Source: Nocardia acidivorans NBRC 108247 | GTDB taxonomy: Bacteria; Actinomycetota; Actinomycetes; Mycobacteriales; Mycobacteriaceae | NCBI RefSeq assembly: GCF_001625085.1 | Contig: NZ_BDAW01000041.1 | Coordinates: forward strand, 1 to 64,000 | Reading direction: 5' to 3' | DNA: 64,000 nt | In this document: piece after piece, positions 22,298-31,120 of the stretch | Numbering within the stretch: the first letter of the stretch is position 1 | How the letters are laid out: each line of letters begins with the position of its first letter | Position numbers and translations under genes: made by a program | The notes under the pieces: generated by a model | Seen by the model: only the letters and a program-made list of their open reading frames with translations | Databases searched by the model: none | Told to the model about the DNA's origin: nothing

Positions 22298-23779
22298 TCA
22301 AACACGGTGGCGGAGACGGAATAGGGCCCTGGCCATCCGGAGACGCTGGGGATGATTGTCGAAGGTGCCCAACGGGTCTCGGTGGCGCTGTTCGGTAATC
22401 AGTTGGGGGCGGGTGAATTCCAGCAGTGACTGCGGGTCGCGAATGCGGCCCGGGCCGTTCACGCCGTAGACCGGCGTGGCGTTGACCGTCACCAACGGGG
22501 TGCGCAGGCGTTCGGCGAATTCGGGGACACTGCGGATGTCCCGGGTGAAAACCGCTACGGGGAGCGGTCTTTCCGACGCGTTGACGCGTTCGACGGCCTC
22601 GTCCATATCGGCTACCCGATTCACGATGAGCACCGGACCCACCGCATCGCCGGTGATCGCCACGCTCACCTCGGGGACTTCGGTCAGGACCACCGGTTCG
22701 ATATAGGGCTCGCGGATCGATTCCAGACTGCCGACCACGGCGCGGCCGCCGCGGGTGAGGGCGTCGCGGACCTGGCGGCGCACCACGTCGAGCTGGGCCT
22801 CGAGCACCATCGGCCCGTAGGAGGCGCGGCGGTCGGCGGCGGGGCGCAGGCGGCGGGCCTGACCGGCGACCAATTCCAGGAACGGCTCGTAGACCGAATC
22901 GGCCACGTACACCACGTGCACGCCCGCCGGATGCTGTCCGGCATTGGACATCGCCCCGTAAACCGCTGCGGCAGCGGCGGTATCGAGCCGGGCGTCGACC
23001 TGTACCACCATGGCTCCGCGACCGCCCTGTTCGACCACCAGCGGCGTACCGGACTGCGCGCAGAGCGCGGTCACCTCGCGCGCCCCGGCGGCGGAACCGG
23101 AGTAGGCGATCTTGTCCAGCCGGGCCCGGCAGAGCGCGGCGGCGGTGCTGCTGTCACCGGTAACCACCTGCAGCACAGGCTGACTGGGGGACAGACGGCT
23201 CCAGGTATCGGCCAGCCACGCGCCCACACCGGGAGTGAGTTCACTCGGTTTGAACACCACCGCATTGCCCGCCGCCATGGCGCCGGCGATCGAATTCATC
23301 GGTGCGAGAACGGGATTGTGCCAGGGGCCGAGCACGCCGACCACGCCCAGCGGCAGATGCCCGATCGAGCCGGGGCGATCGCGCCGCAAGCGCGCGGCGG
23401 TGCGGGTGGAGCGGCCCAGGGTCCGCTCGGCGCGGCGCGCGACCCAGTCCAGATGCTCCACCGCCAGGGTCACCTCGACGGCGGCGTCCAGGCGCGGTTT
23501 TCCGGTCTCGGAGCTGATGACCTCCACCAGATCCCGGGTGCCGCGCGCGATGGCGCGCTTCCAATCCAGCAGCCAGCGTTTGCGTCCGGCGAAATCCATT
23601 GTCGCCCACCACTGTTCGGTGGTGTGCGCGGCGCGCACGGCGCGCGTCAGCTCACCGGCGCCCATAATGGCGAAATCGCCCACGACCTCCCCGGTCCGTG
23701 GATCGTACGAAGTAAGGACCTTGGATCGGCCCGCTCCGGTGCGCGCTGCGGCCCGTGGCTGCTGCGCAGACTCGGCCAT
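22298..23779 (-). CDS. aldehyde dehydrogenase-fold protein lacking the catalytic cysteine
   Basis: 493 residues, full family length. The NAD-binding and substrate landmarks are present: GPWHNPVLAPMNSIAGAMAA, FKPSE, SGS and the general-base glutamate in EQGGRG (residue 250). The GQxC motif reads GQHPAG, so proline 284 occupies the cysteine position. The 34-residue spacing from Glu250 equals that between the catalytic Glu and Cys of human ALDH2, so the alignment is secure. The codon is CCG, not a one-base change from TGC or TGT. It should not oxidise aldehydes by the thiohemiacetal route. The start at 23779 follows GAGAGGG; a longer upstream start has no such site. It is divergent from the ABC exporter operon. 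Role unknown. Confidence 0.85.
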   Translation of the reverse strand: MAESAQQPRAAARTGAGRSKVLTSYDPRTGEVVGDFAIMGAGELTRAVRAAHTTEQWWATMDFAGRKRWLLDWKRAIARGTRDLVEVISSETGKPRLDAAVEVTLAVEHLDWVARRAERTLGRSTRTAARLRRDRPGSIGHLPLGVVGVLGPWHNPVLAPMNSIAGAMAAGNAVVFKPSELTPGVGAWLADTWSRLSPSQPVLQVVTGDSSTAAALCRARLDKIAYSGSAAGAREVTALCAQSGTPLVVEQGGRGAMVVQVDARLDTAAAAAVYGAMSNAGQHPAGVHVVYVADSVYEPFLELVAGQARRLRPAADRRASYGPMVLEAQLDVVRRQVRDALTRGGRAVVGSLESIREPYIEPVVLTEVPEVSVAITGDAVGPVLIVNRVADMDEAVERVNASERPLPVAVFTRDIRSVPEFAERLRTPLVTVNATPVYGVNGPGRIRDPQSLLEFTRPQLITEQRHRDPLGTFDNHPQRLRMARALFRLRHRV

Positions 23780-24084
23780 GGTTACCCTCTCGTGGCCATC
23801 GAAAACTCTCCCCTCCACGTCAGACTATGGTTCGGCGCACACCCCCGACAAGGTGCGGAAATTCAGCAGACCGCCCGGTCTGGCCCTGGATCTGCGGCTA
23901 TTCGTAGACCCATTGGTTTGTGGTGAAGCTCACGTTTGGTCTAACGCTGCTAAGGCAAAGCAACGACCCCGCTTCCGCGTGGCCGGTAACATCGCGCGCG
24001 ACGGAGTGGATCATCCCGAGGGGATGTGGGGACCCGCCGCCCGGGGCGACTGAAATTGCCCGCCCAGCCGATAGTGGAGAGTTG
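23780..24084. other. 305-bp divergent intergenic region
   Basis: Separates the aldehyde dehydrogenase-like gene from the ABC exporter operon and must hold both promoters. I see no convincing -10/-35 pair, operator or small gene. The exporter frame is open back to 23920, but that extension has no recognisable content. Confidence 0.5.
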
Positions 24085-25098
24085 ATGCCGAGCCAGGACA
24101 AACCGGATTCGCCGCAAAATGTTTCAGTAACAGCAGCGCGCGGCGGAAGCGATCCGGCCGTATATGTCGAAGACGTCCGCAAATCCTTCGGTGAGGTGCA
24201 CGCCCTCAGCGGCATCAGCTTCACCGCCGAACGCGGTCAGGTGCTCGGCATTCTCGGACCCAACGGTGCGGGTAAGACCACCTGCGTCAAGATTCTCTCC
24301 ACCCTGCTGCGCCCGGACTCCGGCACCGCCCGGGTCGCCGGCCACGATGTGCGCAAGGATCCCGCCGCCGTCCGCCGATCGATCATGATGACCGGTCAGT
24401 ACGCGGCCCTGGACGAAAACCTCTCCGGACGCGAGAACCTCGAACTCTTCGGCCGCCTCATGGGTTTGCCCCGCAAGGCCGCCCGCCTGCGCGCGGACAA
24501 CCTGCTCGAGGAGTTCGACCTCACCGGCGCGGGCCGCCGCGCTGTCCGGCACTACTCCGGCGGTATGCGCCGCCGCGTCGACATCGCCTGCGGACTCGTG
24601 GTCCGGCCCGAGGTGGTCTTCCTGGACGAGCCCACCACCGGCCTCGACCCGCGCAGCCGCCAGGGCGTCTGGGATCTGGTCAACGCGCTCAAGACCCAGG
24701 GCATCACGGTCCTGCTGACCACGCAGTACCTCGAAGAGGCCGACGTGCTCAGTGACAACATCATCGTCATCGACAAGGGCACCGTCATCGCCGAGGGCAC
24801 CGCGGACGCGCTCAAGGAGAAGACCGGCGGGAGCTACTGCGAGGTCGTCCCGCTCGACCCGACACAGCTGACCCACGCCGCCGACGCGCTCGGCGATCTG
24901 GTCCCCGCCACCGTGCGCGCCGAAATCAATGGCGGCGACCGGCTTTCGATTCCGGCGCCGGACGGGGCCGCGACCCTCGCCGAGGCACTGCGCCGACTCG
25001 ATACCGCCGGCATCCAACTCGCCGACATCGGACTGCGCCGCCCCTCGCTCGACGATGTCTTCCTCTCGCTCACCGGACACTCGGGCGGCACCCAGTGA
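24085..25098 (+). CDS. ABC exporter ATP-binding protein (DrrA-like)
   Basis: 337 residues: Walker A GPNGAGKTT, Q-loop, signature YSGGMRRRVD, Walker B VVFLDEPTTGLD, and the H-loop position occupied in LLTTQYLEEAD (Gln instead of His, usual in this subfamily). The C-terminal extension ending PSLDDVFLSLTGH is typical of DrrA proteins, which power export of daunorubicin and, in mycobacteria, of lipid products. The ATG at 24085 follows GGAGAG. Overlapping stop and start codons tie it to the two permease genes. The exported substrate may be a peptide or lipid; the sequence does not tell. Confidence 0.9.
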   Translation: MPSQDKPDSPQNVSVTAARGGSDPAVYVEDVRKSFGEVHALSGISFTAERGQVLGILGPNGAGKTTCVKILSTLLRPDSGTARVAGHDVRKDPAAVRRSIMMTGQYAALDENLSGRENLELFGRLMGLPRKAARLRADNLLEEFDLTGAGRRAVRHYSGGMRRRVDIACGLVVRPEVVFLDEPTTGLDPRSRQGVWDLVNALKTQGITVLLTTQYLEEADVLSDNIIVIDKGTVIAEGTADALKEKTGGSYCEVVPLDPTQLTHAADALGDLVPATVRAEINGGDRLSIPAPDGAATLAEALRRLDTAGIQLADIGLRRPSLDDVFLSLTGHSGGTQ

Positions 25099-25919
25099 CG
25101 GCGGCGTCGGTCGAACCCGCCGTCCGCCTGCGCGACGACCTGTTCGCGGGACTACCCAAATCCAAGCCCAACAGCTTCGGACAGTGGCGCGCGCTCACCG
25201 GGCGCATCCTCTGGGTGATGGCCACCAAGGGCGAACTGATCTTCGCGACCATCACCCCGCTGGTGCTGACCCTCGGCTTCTACCTGCCGCTCAAATACGT
25301 CATGCATTTTCGCGGCATCGATTACGCGCAGTTCGTCATGCCGATCATCGTGCTGCAGACCATGTCCGTCACCATGATGTCCAATGCGCAGATGGCCGCC
25401 TTCGAAGCCATGACCGGATTCAACACCCGGTTGCAGACCATGCCCGTCGGCAAGATGGTGCCGCTGCTGTCCCGCCTGAGCGCGGGCCTGGTGCGGTCCA
25501 TCGTCTCGCTGGCCGCCGCCATCGGCTGGGGCCATATGATCGGCTTCCGATTCGTGGCCGGTTGGGGCCAGGCGGTGCTGTTCTGCCTGTTCTCCCTCGC
25601 GGTCGGCACGGTCCTCGCGATCGGCGCGGACGCGCTCGGATCGCTCACCAAGAGTCCCGAATCATTGAGTCAGGCGCTGACGCTGCCCACTTTGATCTTC
25701 GGCATGCTCTCCTGCGGTTTCGTCCCGGAATCCGGTTTCCCGGTGTGGGTTCGGCCGTTCGTGCGCAATCAACCCATCTCCCAGTTCTCCTTCGCGCTGC
25801 GTGACATGGCCGCGAACGGGGTGACCTGGCAGGTGTTCTGGGTACCGATGGTGTGGCTGATCGGCGCCGCTGTGGTCTTCGTGCCGGCAGCGGTCTGGGC
25901 GAGTATGAGGCGGTCATGA
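25095..25919 (+). CDS. ABC exporter permease 1 (DrrB-like)
   Basis: 274 residues, ABC-2 type membrane protein with about six hydrophobic segments starting at LIFATITPLVLTLGFYLPL. It starts with a GTG that overlaps the stop of the ATPase gene. It should form the membrane channel together with the next gene product, as DrrB and DrrC do in mycobacteria. The N-terminal 40 residues are polar and probably cytoplasmic. Confidence 0.87.
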   Translation: MTAASVEPAVRLRDDLFAGLPKSKPNSFGQWRALTGRILWVMATKGELIFATITPLVLTLGFYLPLKYVMHFRGIDYAQFVMPIIVLQTMSVTMMSNAQMAAFEAMTGFNTRLQTMPVGKMVPLLSRLSAGLVRSIVSLAAAIGWGHMIGFRFVAGWGQAVLFCLFSLAVGTVLAIGADALGSLTKSPESLSQALTLPTLIFGMLSCGFVPESGFPVWVRPFVRNQPISQFSFALRDMAANGVTWQVFWVPMVWLIGAAVVFVPAAVWASMRRS

Positions 25920-26800
25920 GTTCGGTAATCGAAGCCAACACGCTCGAGGGCGAAACGGTGACAGCGGAGCAGGAGTCGTGGGCGGGGCATCAGCCGCTGC
26001 CGCGCGTTCGGGAGCGATCCGAACGGGCGCTGGCGGTCTGGTTCGAGCAGAGCCTGATCCAGTGCAAGCGACTGCTGATCGGCTGGGCGCGCGACCCCGC
26101 GACGACCATCCAGACCATCGTCTACCCGGCCGCCACCCTGCTGATGTTCCGTGTGGTGCTGGGTGATTCGATCACCTCCGCCACCGGTATGCCCAGCATC
26201 TACGGCACGGTCCCGATGGTCATGCTCGTCGCGGCCATGTCCGGGTCGGTGGTGTCCGCGCTCGGCTTCAAGGTCGAGAAGGCCACCGGACTGCTCGGCC
26301 GGTTCTGGACCATGCCGATGAATCGCGCCGCCGGGCTCACCGGGCGACTGCTTGCCGAGGCGATTCGCGTACTGGTCACCTCGCTGATCGTGCTCGCGGT
26401 CGGTGTGGCGCTGGGCTTCCGATTCTGGTTCGGTCCGGCCGCGGCCATTGCCATGCTCGCGATTCCGGTGCTGTTCGGCATCGGCTTCGCGGTCCTGGTG
26501 ACCGCGCTCGCCACCATTACCGAAGGGGTGATGCTGGTGCAGGTCATCGGTGTCATCAATACCCTGCTGATGTTCTTCAACACCGGATTCGTGCCGGTGT
26601 TCGCGTATCCGGTGTGGTTGCAGAAGACCGTGGAGAACCAGCCCATGAGTACGGCGGTCGACGCCATGCGCGGGCTCGCCTACGACGGGCCGATCGCCAC
26701 GCCGCTGATGAAGACCATCGCGTGGGCCATCGGACTGGTGCTGGTCTTCGGCTATCCGGCCATCCGCGGCTATCGCAAGGCGGCCGAGACCGGAGCCTGA
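25916..26800 (+). CDS. ABC exporter permease 2 (DrrC-like)
   Basis: 294 residues, ABC-2 type permease with six hydrophobic segments (TIVYPAATLLMFRVVL, VPMVMLVAAMSGSVVSAL, and others) and the NQPMSTAVDAMRGLAYDG segment typical of DrrB/C proteins. Its ATG overlaps the stop of permease 1 as ATGA, so all three genes form one translationally coupled unit. The first 60 residues are hydrophilic and acidic. Confidence 0.87.
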   Translation: MSSVIEANTLEGETVTAEQESWAGHQPLPRVRERSERALAVWFEQSLIQCKRLLIGWARDPATTIQTIVYPAATLLMFRVVLGDSITSATGMPSIYGTVPMVMLVAAMSGSVVSALGFKVEKATGLLGRFWTMPMNRAAGLTGRLLAEAIRVLVTSLIVLAVGVALGFRFWFGPAAAIAMLAIPVLFGIGFAVLVTALATITEGVMLVQVIGVINTLLMFFNTGFVPVFAYPVWLQKTVENQPMSTAVDAMRGLAYDGPIATPLMKTIAWAIGLVLVFGYPAIRGYRKAAETGA

Positions 26801-26889
26801 CGGGAATGTGAATGCGTCCCGCATGCGAGCTTTGAGCGTTTTGCGGAGCCGCAGGAGGAGTGTGGCGCGCGTCACGCTAGGGTGAACCC

Positions 26890-27918
26890 ATGTCTTACCT
26901 GGTTACCGGGGCAACCGGGTTCATCGGTCGGTTCTTGGTTCCCGAATTACTGAAACGCGGTGCGGACGTCCACGTACTGGTGCGCCCCGGCGAGGACTCC
27001 GTACTGCGCTTCAACCGTTGCCTGCGACTGTGGGGCGCGGGCGACCGGGTGCGCGCGGTCCGCGGCGACCTCAACGCGCCCGGCGTCGGCGTCGACCCGA
27101 GCTGGATTGCGGCGCAGCGGGGTTCGATCGAACACGTCTTCCACCTGGCCGGTGGACTCGACTCCGTCGAACCCGGCGGCGGCACCCGGCGCGTCGCCGA
27201 ACTCGCGACCCAGCTGGAAGCGGGCCTGCTGCACCATATTTCGACCGCGCAGATCGCGGGCAGCTGGGAAGGGGTGTTCACCGAGGACATGTTCGACGTC
27301 GGACAGGTGCTCGGGTCGCCGTATCAGCGCGCCATGCTGAAGGCCGAACAGGCCGTGCGCGATCAGGACGGGGTGCCGTGGCGGATCTACCGGCCCTCGA
27401 TCGTCATCGGCGATTCGCACACCGGGGAGATCGACCGCATCGACGGGCCGTACTACTTCTTCCGGCTGCTGCGCATGGCCGCGCAGCTGCCGCGCATCCT
27501 GCCGGTGGTCTCACCGAAACTGGGCGAAACCAACATGGTTCCGGTCGATTACGTGGCGCGGGCGCTGGACCACATCGCGCATCGGCCCGGCGGCGGGGGA
27601 GCGACCTACCACCTCACCGATCCGCGGCGGCAGAGCGTGGCCGAGGTGTTCAACCTCTTCGCCGATGAGGCCGGAGCACCGCATCTGATGGAGGTCATGC
27701 CCAAGCAGACCCTCGATATGACGCTGCGCGTGCCCGGCATGGGCTGGGCGCTGCGCCAGGTCGGGGTTCCCATGGACGTCATCGAACACAGCGAATTCGC
27801 CTGCCACTTCGACTCCCGGCACGCCCAGGCCGCGCTGGCCGGAACCGATATCAAGGTCCCGCCGCTGGTCGGCTACGCGCCCATCATCTGGAAGTACTGG
27901 ATCGAGAACTGGGTCTGA
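26890..27918 (+). CDS. SDR / acyl-CoA reductase-like NAD(P)-binding protein with altered active site
   Basis: 342 residues with the nucleotide-binding TGATGFIG at the N-terminus and the layout of extended SDRs related to male-sterility-type fatty acyl reductases. Ser-Thr of HISTAQ and Tyr145 are present. The YxxxK motif reads YQRAM, with methionine 149 at the lysine position and a lysine two residues later. Loss of this lysine normally impairs proton transfer and cofactor binding. It lies 89 bp downstream of the exporter genes on the same strand and may be cotranscribed. It is convergent with the lycopene cyclase gene (8 bp apart). Confidence 0.78.
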   Translation: MSYLVTGATGFIGRFLVPELLKRGADVHVLVRPGEDSVLRFNRCLRLWGAGDRVRAVRGDLNAPGVGVDPSWIAAQRGSIEHVFHLAGGLDSVEPGGGTRRVAELATQLEAGLLHHISTAQIAGSWEGVFTEDMFDVGQVLGSPYQRAMLKAEQAVRDQDGVPWRIYRPSIVIGDSHTGEIDRIDGPYYFFRLLRMAAQLPRILPVVSPKLGETNMVPVDYVARALDHIAHRPGGGGATYHLTDPRRQSVAEVFNLFADEAGAPHLMEVMPKQTLDMTLRVPGMGWALRQVGVPMDVIEHSEFACHFDSRHAQAALAGTDIKVPPLVGYAPIIWKYWIENWV

Positions 27919-27926
27919 GCCGGTCG

Positions 27927-29114
27927 TCAGGACTCGGGCCGACCGTAATCCCAACCCACCCAACGGTTTCGGTTCCGCCAGCCGACCAGGTCGTAGCGCC
28001 AGCGGAACGGCCAGGTCCGCGCCACCGTCATGAACAGCACGCCGCCCAGCGCGGTGTAGTCCTCATGTGCGGACAACAGCGCCCGCTGCTGCCGGGGCGA
28101 CGCGGTGAAGAAGGCGTCGAACATGGAGATCGACTGTTCGGTGGTCAACCGGCCGAGCCCGTACACCCCGCGCATGCGCATCCAGTAGACCAGCCGCGCC
28201 CGCGCGGGCCACAGCGCCGCGATCGGATCCTGCCCCCGCTGAACGGCTGCCACCGCGGTATCGACCAGCGCCAGCGAATCCGCCACGCTGTACCCGGTGC
28301 ACGGATGCATCATCCCGCCCCGCGATCCGAACGGAATCGTCTGTCCGCGACCGGCTTTCGGCGGTGCGTCATCGAGCGGATAGTGCGCGGCCTCGGTCGG
28401 TTCATCGCCGGTGAGCCGAATCCCGTGCCGCGCCAGCCGATGCAGTGTCCGCCTGCGCAACTCGTGCTGCGGCATTCCGCCCCGCAACCCGAGACTGGTC
28501 TCCTCGAAAACCACGGTCCCATCGCCGAGCGGCATGGCGTAGAGGAACGACGGCGGCTCATCCGCTCCCGCGCCATTCTCGTTCCGCCAATCCAGCAGCA
28601 GCCCCTCACCCGGGGTCACCATCGGCGCGGCCACCTCTTCGCGCACGAAAATGCCGTGTGCCGCCGCCACTCTGCGCTGTCCCGGCGACACCTGTCCGCG
28701 CGTATCGAAAACCACCGCGGCCCGAATCTCGGTGCCATCGGCCAACTCCACCCGATGCGCCTGGACCGCCTTGGCCCGCCCGGCGATCACCATCGCGTCG
28801 TCCAACGGCAGCGCCGCCTTCAACCCCGGCTTCGACAGCACGCAGTAGGGCCGATCGATCCGATGTTCGGCCTTGGTCCACACCACCGGTTTGTCCACCC
28901 GACTGGCGATGACACTCTGCGGCAACCACTCCGGCAGCTCATCGATCCAGCACGAGTACGTGGGCGGCCAGATCCGCTCCGGTCGCGGATCCACCGCGAC
29001 CACCCGCAACCCCGCGACCATCGCCCGGTGCGCGAGCGCCTGTCCCGTGGGTCCCAACCCCACGACACAGACATCCGCCACCCCACCAACCATCCGGCCA
29101 CTCATACTTCGCAT
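27927..29114 (-). CDS. lycopene cyclase family protein (CrtL/LCYB type)
   Basis: 395 residues. The N-terminal Rossmann motif VVGLGPTGQALA is followed by the family landmarks WPPTYSCWIDEL, FEETSL and GGMMHPCTGYSVADSL, all characteristic of CrtL-type cyclases. These use bound FAD to close the ends of lycopene into ionone rings. No other carotenoid gene is nearby, so the substrate is either supplied by a distant cluster or is a different isoprenoid. Internal ATG starts at 29105 and 29093 are possible, the latter directly before the Rossmann motif; no clear ribosome-binding site decides. Confidence 0.82.
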   Translation of the reverse strand: MRSMSGRMVGGVADVCVVGLGPTGQALAHRAMVAGLRVVAVDPRPERIWPPTYSCWIDELPEWLPQSVIASRVDKPVVWTKAEHRIDRPYCVLSKPGLKAALPLDDAMVIAGRAKAVQAHRVELADGTEIRAAVVFDTRGQVSPGQRRVAAAHGIFVREEVAAPMVTPGEGLLLDWRNENGAGADEPPSFLYAMPLGDGTVVFEETSLGLRGGMPQHELRRRTLHRLARHGIRLTGDEPTEAAHYPLDDAPPKAGRGQTIPFGSRGGMMHPCTGYSVADSLALVDTAVAAVQRGQDPIAALWPARARLVYWMRMRGVYGLGRLTTEQSISMFDAFFTASPRQQRALLSAHEDYTALGGVLFMTVARTWPFRWRYDLVGWRNRNRWVGWDYGRPES

Positions 29115-29246
29115 TCAAACAGCCCCGCCCCCGCCCCACCACCATCCACCCGGCTTCGCACCCCGCCGAAGTTCGGCGGCGGACGCCTCCTCCGGCGGGC
29201 GAACGGGGCAATTTCGCCGGGGCGCAGCGGAATTACCGGGTTCGGA

Positions 29247-29723
29247 CTACTTCGGGGTGACCCAGGTGGTGATGTCGGCGTGGACCACCTCGACGCCGGA
29301 CTTGTCGTAGATGGCGACGGGGACCACCAGGTTCCGGCCCTCGGTGATGGTGGCGAAGTCGGGGATTTCGGGGAGTTCGGCCACCGCGCGCAGGCCGGAG
29401 TTGGCCTTGGCGAGGTACTGGACGTTCATGGCCTTGGGAATCCAGCGATGGGTGTCGGGGACCGTGGCCTCGGAGAGCATGCCCATGGCGACCTCGGCGA
29501 GGTTGCAGGCGGCGATGGCGTGGAAGGTGCTCAGGTGGTTGTGGATGCCGAACCACTTGGGGGCAGTCACCTCGCAGAGGCCGGGTTCCAGGCGCACCAC
29601 GGTCGGCAGCACGGTGCCGAAGTAGGGGACGCGCGCGACCATGCCGAGGGAGAACAGGGTGTGGCCGAGGCGGTTGTCCGGCAGCTTCTTCCAGCCGCGG
29701 TAGGTGGCGGTCTCTTTGCTCAT
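29247..29723 (-). CDS. DUF4442 hotdog-fold thioesterase-like protein
   Basis: 158 residues. The central HNHLSTFHAIAACNLAEVAMG is the signature of DUF4442 hotdog proteins, related to PaaI-type acyl-CoA thioesterases. The rest (RVPYFGTVLPTVVRLEPG, AKANSGLRAVAEL) fits the fold. The ATG at 29723 opens the conserved part; an upstream start is possible but adds only low-complexity residues. Its substrate is unknown. The 130 bp between this gene and the lycopene cyclase show nothing convincing. Confidence 0.75.
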   Translation of the reverse strand: MSKETATYRGWKKLPDNRLGHTLFSLGMVARVPYFGTVLPTVVRLEPGLCEVTAPKWFGIHNHLSTFHAIAACNLAEVAMGMLSEATVPDTHRWIPKAMNVQYLAKANSGLRAVAELPEIPDFATITEGRNLVVPVAIYDKSGVEVVHADITTWVTPK

Positions 29724-29887
29724 ACCGCGTATCTTACTCAGAAGTAAGTTCGACGGAAGGGTGCGGGGCGCGACCGGCTCACCCGGCAAACCGGGCAGTT
29801 GCTTGCTAATTTGAAACGCTGCGTGATCAACGTGGCTGGCGCCGATGCCAATTCATCGGTTCGTCGGGGAATGGAGCTCGAAAAATC

Positions 29888-30283
29888 ATGCGTATCAAGA
29901 CCGTTGCCGCCTCGCTGGGCATCGCGCTGGCGGGCGCGGCCGCAGTATCGACCGTGGGAGCGGGCTCGGCCGCCGCCTTTCAACCCTTCAGTGATCCGGG
30001 TAAAGGGATCTACTTCGGTGTGGAGTTCGATCGGGCCGAAACCGCCGCGCTGAGCGACAGTGTGGTCCCGGGTCTGATGACCCAGTTCCTGTCGAACCGT
30101 CAGACGGGCTACATCCTGGACGACTACTCCGAGCTGCTCCAGCGCGACGGCCACTTGTATGCCACTCCCGGTTCGGTGCTCAAAGAGGCGGGGGAGTACG
30201 GGGGTATGGTCGGCTTCGCGGTGGTGGATCCGGCCCGACTCGGGGGCTACCAGTTCCTGGTCGTTCAGGAACTGGGGTACTGA
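29888..30283 (+). CDS. small secreted protein of unknown function
   Basis: 131 residues with a clear signal peptide (MRIKTVAASLGIALAGAAAV, cleavage likely after AAA near residue 35). The mature part of about 97 residues is not a family I recognise: it has no cysteines and ends LVVQELGY. It stands alone, between the DUF4442 gene and the long S10 leader. Confidence 0.7.
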   Translation: MRIKTVAASLGIALAGAAAVSTVGAGSAAAFQPFSDPGKGIYFGVEFDRAETAALSDSVVPGLMTQFLSNRQTGYILDDYSELLQRDGHLYATPGSVLKEAGEYGGMVGFAVVDPARLGGYQFLVVQELGY

Positions 30284-30422
30284 TCCATCCGGCGGGCGTC
30301 CTCGTGACGTCCGCTCGGTCGTCCGGCGACGCGCCCGGGTGACGACACCCCGTGGTTGAAAGCCGGTCGCGGCGACGGTTGTGACCAGGGCCATCGCGTT
30401 TTCGCGGGTGTGGGGGGCCGAT

Positions 30423-30452
30423 TTGAAGTCCCCCATAGCCGTGGGGCATACT
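30423..30452 (+). promoter_or_regulatory. promoter of the S10 operon
   Basis: TTGAAG and CATACT separated by 18 bases, the best sigma-A-like promoter in the window. It lies about 350 bp before rpsJ, in the only non-coding gap able to hold it. Confidence 0.65.
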
Positions 30453-30800
30453 GTTCAGGTTGCCCGCACCGGGTTGTGCCTTCCTCCGGGAAAGTCGCAG
30501 GTGGTGGCGGGTGAGTAGGACCCACTCTTGTACCCCGCCGGATAGGCGCGGGTGCTTCCGGGACACGGTTCCAAGGCTCAGAGATCACTCGGGCCGAAGA
30601 ATGAGCGGATGGGCGACACGCCCGACCGCGTGGACCGGATGGAACCATGACAGATGAACAGCGGCGATGGATCGGGCCTCGAGAGGCCGGGTCGTGTGGT
30701 GGCTGATGCGTCTTCGTGTGTTCGGGCTGTGCAAATGAGGGTGTTTCGAGAGCGAAAGCTCTTGGGGCACAAACGTTAAGCGGAGAAAAGGACACTCAGC
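30453..30800 (+). other. about 340-nt 5' leader of the S10 operon
   Basis: No gene between the predicted transcription start and rpsJ. The length is suited to a structured regulatory leader; in Escherichia coli L4 binds such a leader to control the operon. I could not identify a specific fold by eye. The stretch 30284-30422 before it also shows no gene. Confidence 0.4.
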
Positions 30801-31106
30801 GTGGCGGGACAGAAGATCCGCATCAGGCTCAAGGCCTACGACCATGAGGCGATCGACGCGTCTGCGCGCAAGATCGTTGAGACGGTCACCCGTACGGGTG
30901 CCCGCGTCGTTGGCCCGGTGCCGTTGCCCACCGAAAAGAACGTGTACTGCGTTATCCGTTCGCCGCACAAGTACAAAGACTCGCGCGAGCACTTCGAGAT
31001 GCGTACACACAAGCGGCTGATCGACATCCTCGACCCGACGCCGAAGACGGTTGACGCTCTCATGCGTATCGACCTCCCGGCCAGCGTCGACGTCAACATT
31101 CAGTGA
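30801..31106 (+). CDS. rpsJ: 30S ribosomal protein S10
   Basis: 101 residues, GTG start after AGAAAAGGA. The S10 signature is plain (KIRIRLKAYDHEAID, YCVIRSPHKYKDSREHFEMRTHKRLID). S10 binds the 30S head and, with NusB, takes part in antitermination. First gene of the operon, preceded by the long leader. Confidence 0.98.
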   Translation: MAGQKIRIRLKAYDHEAIDASARKIVETVTRTGARVVGPVPLPTEKNVYCVIRSPHKYKDSREHFEMRTHKRLIDILDPTPKTVDALMRIDLPASVDVNIQ

Positions 31107-31120
31107 CGGGGATTCCAGAT

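Noticed and set aside
30284..30800. Small genes in the S10 leader
   Set aside because: The short frames overlap each other, lack start signals and have no recognisable content. A long leader with a promoter explains the stretch better.
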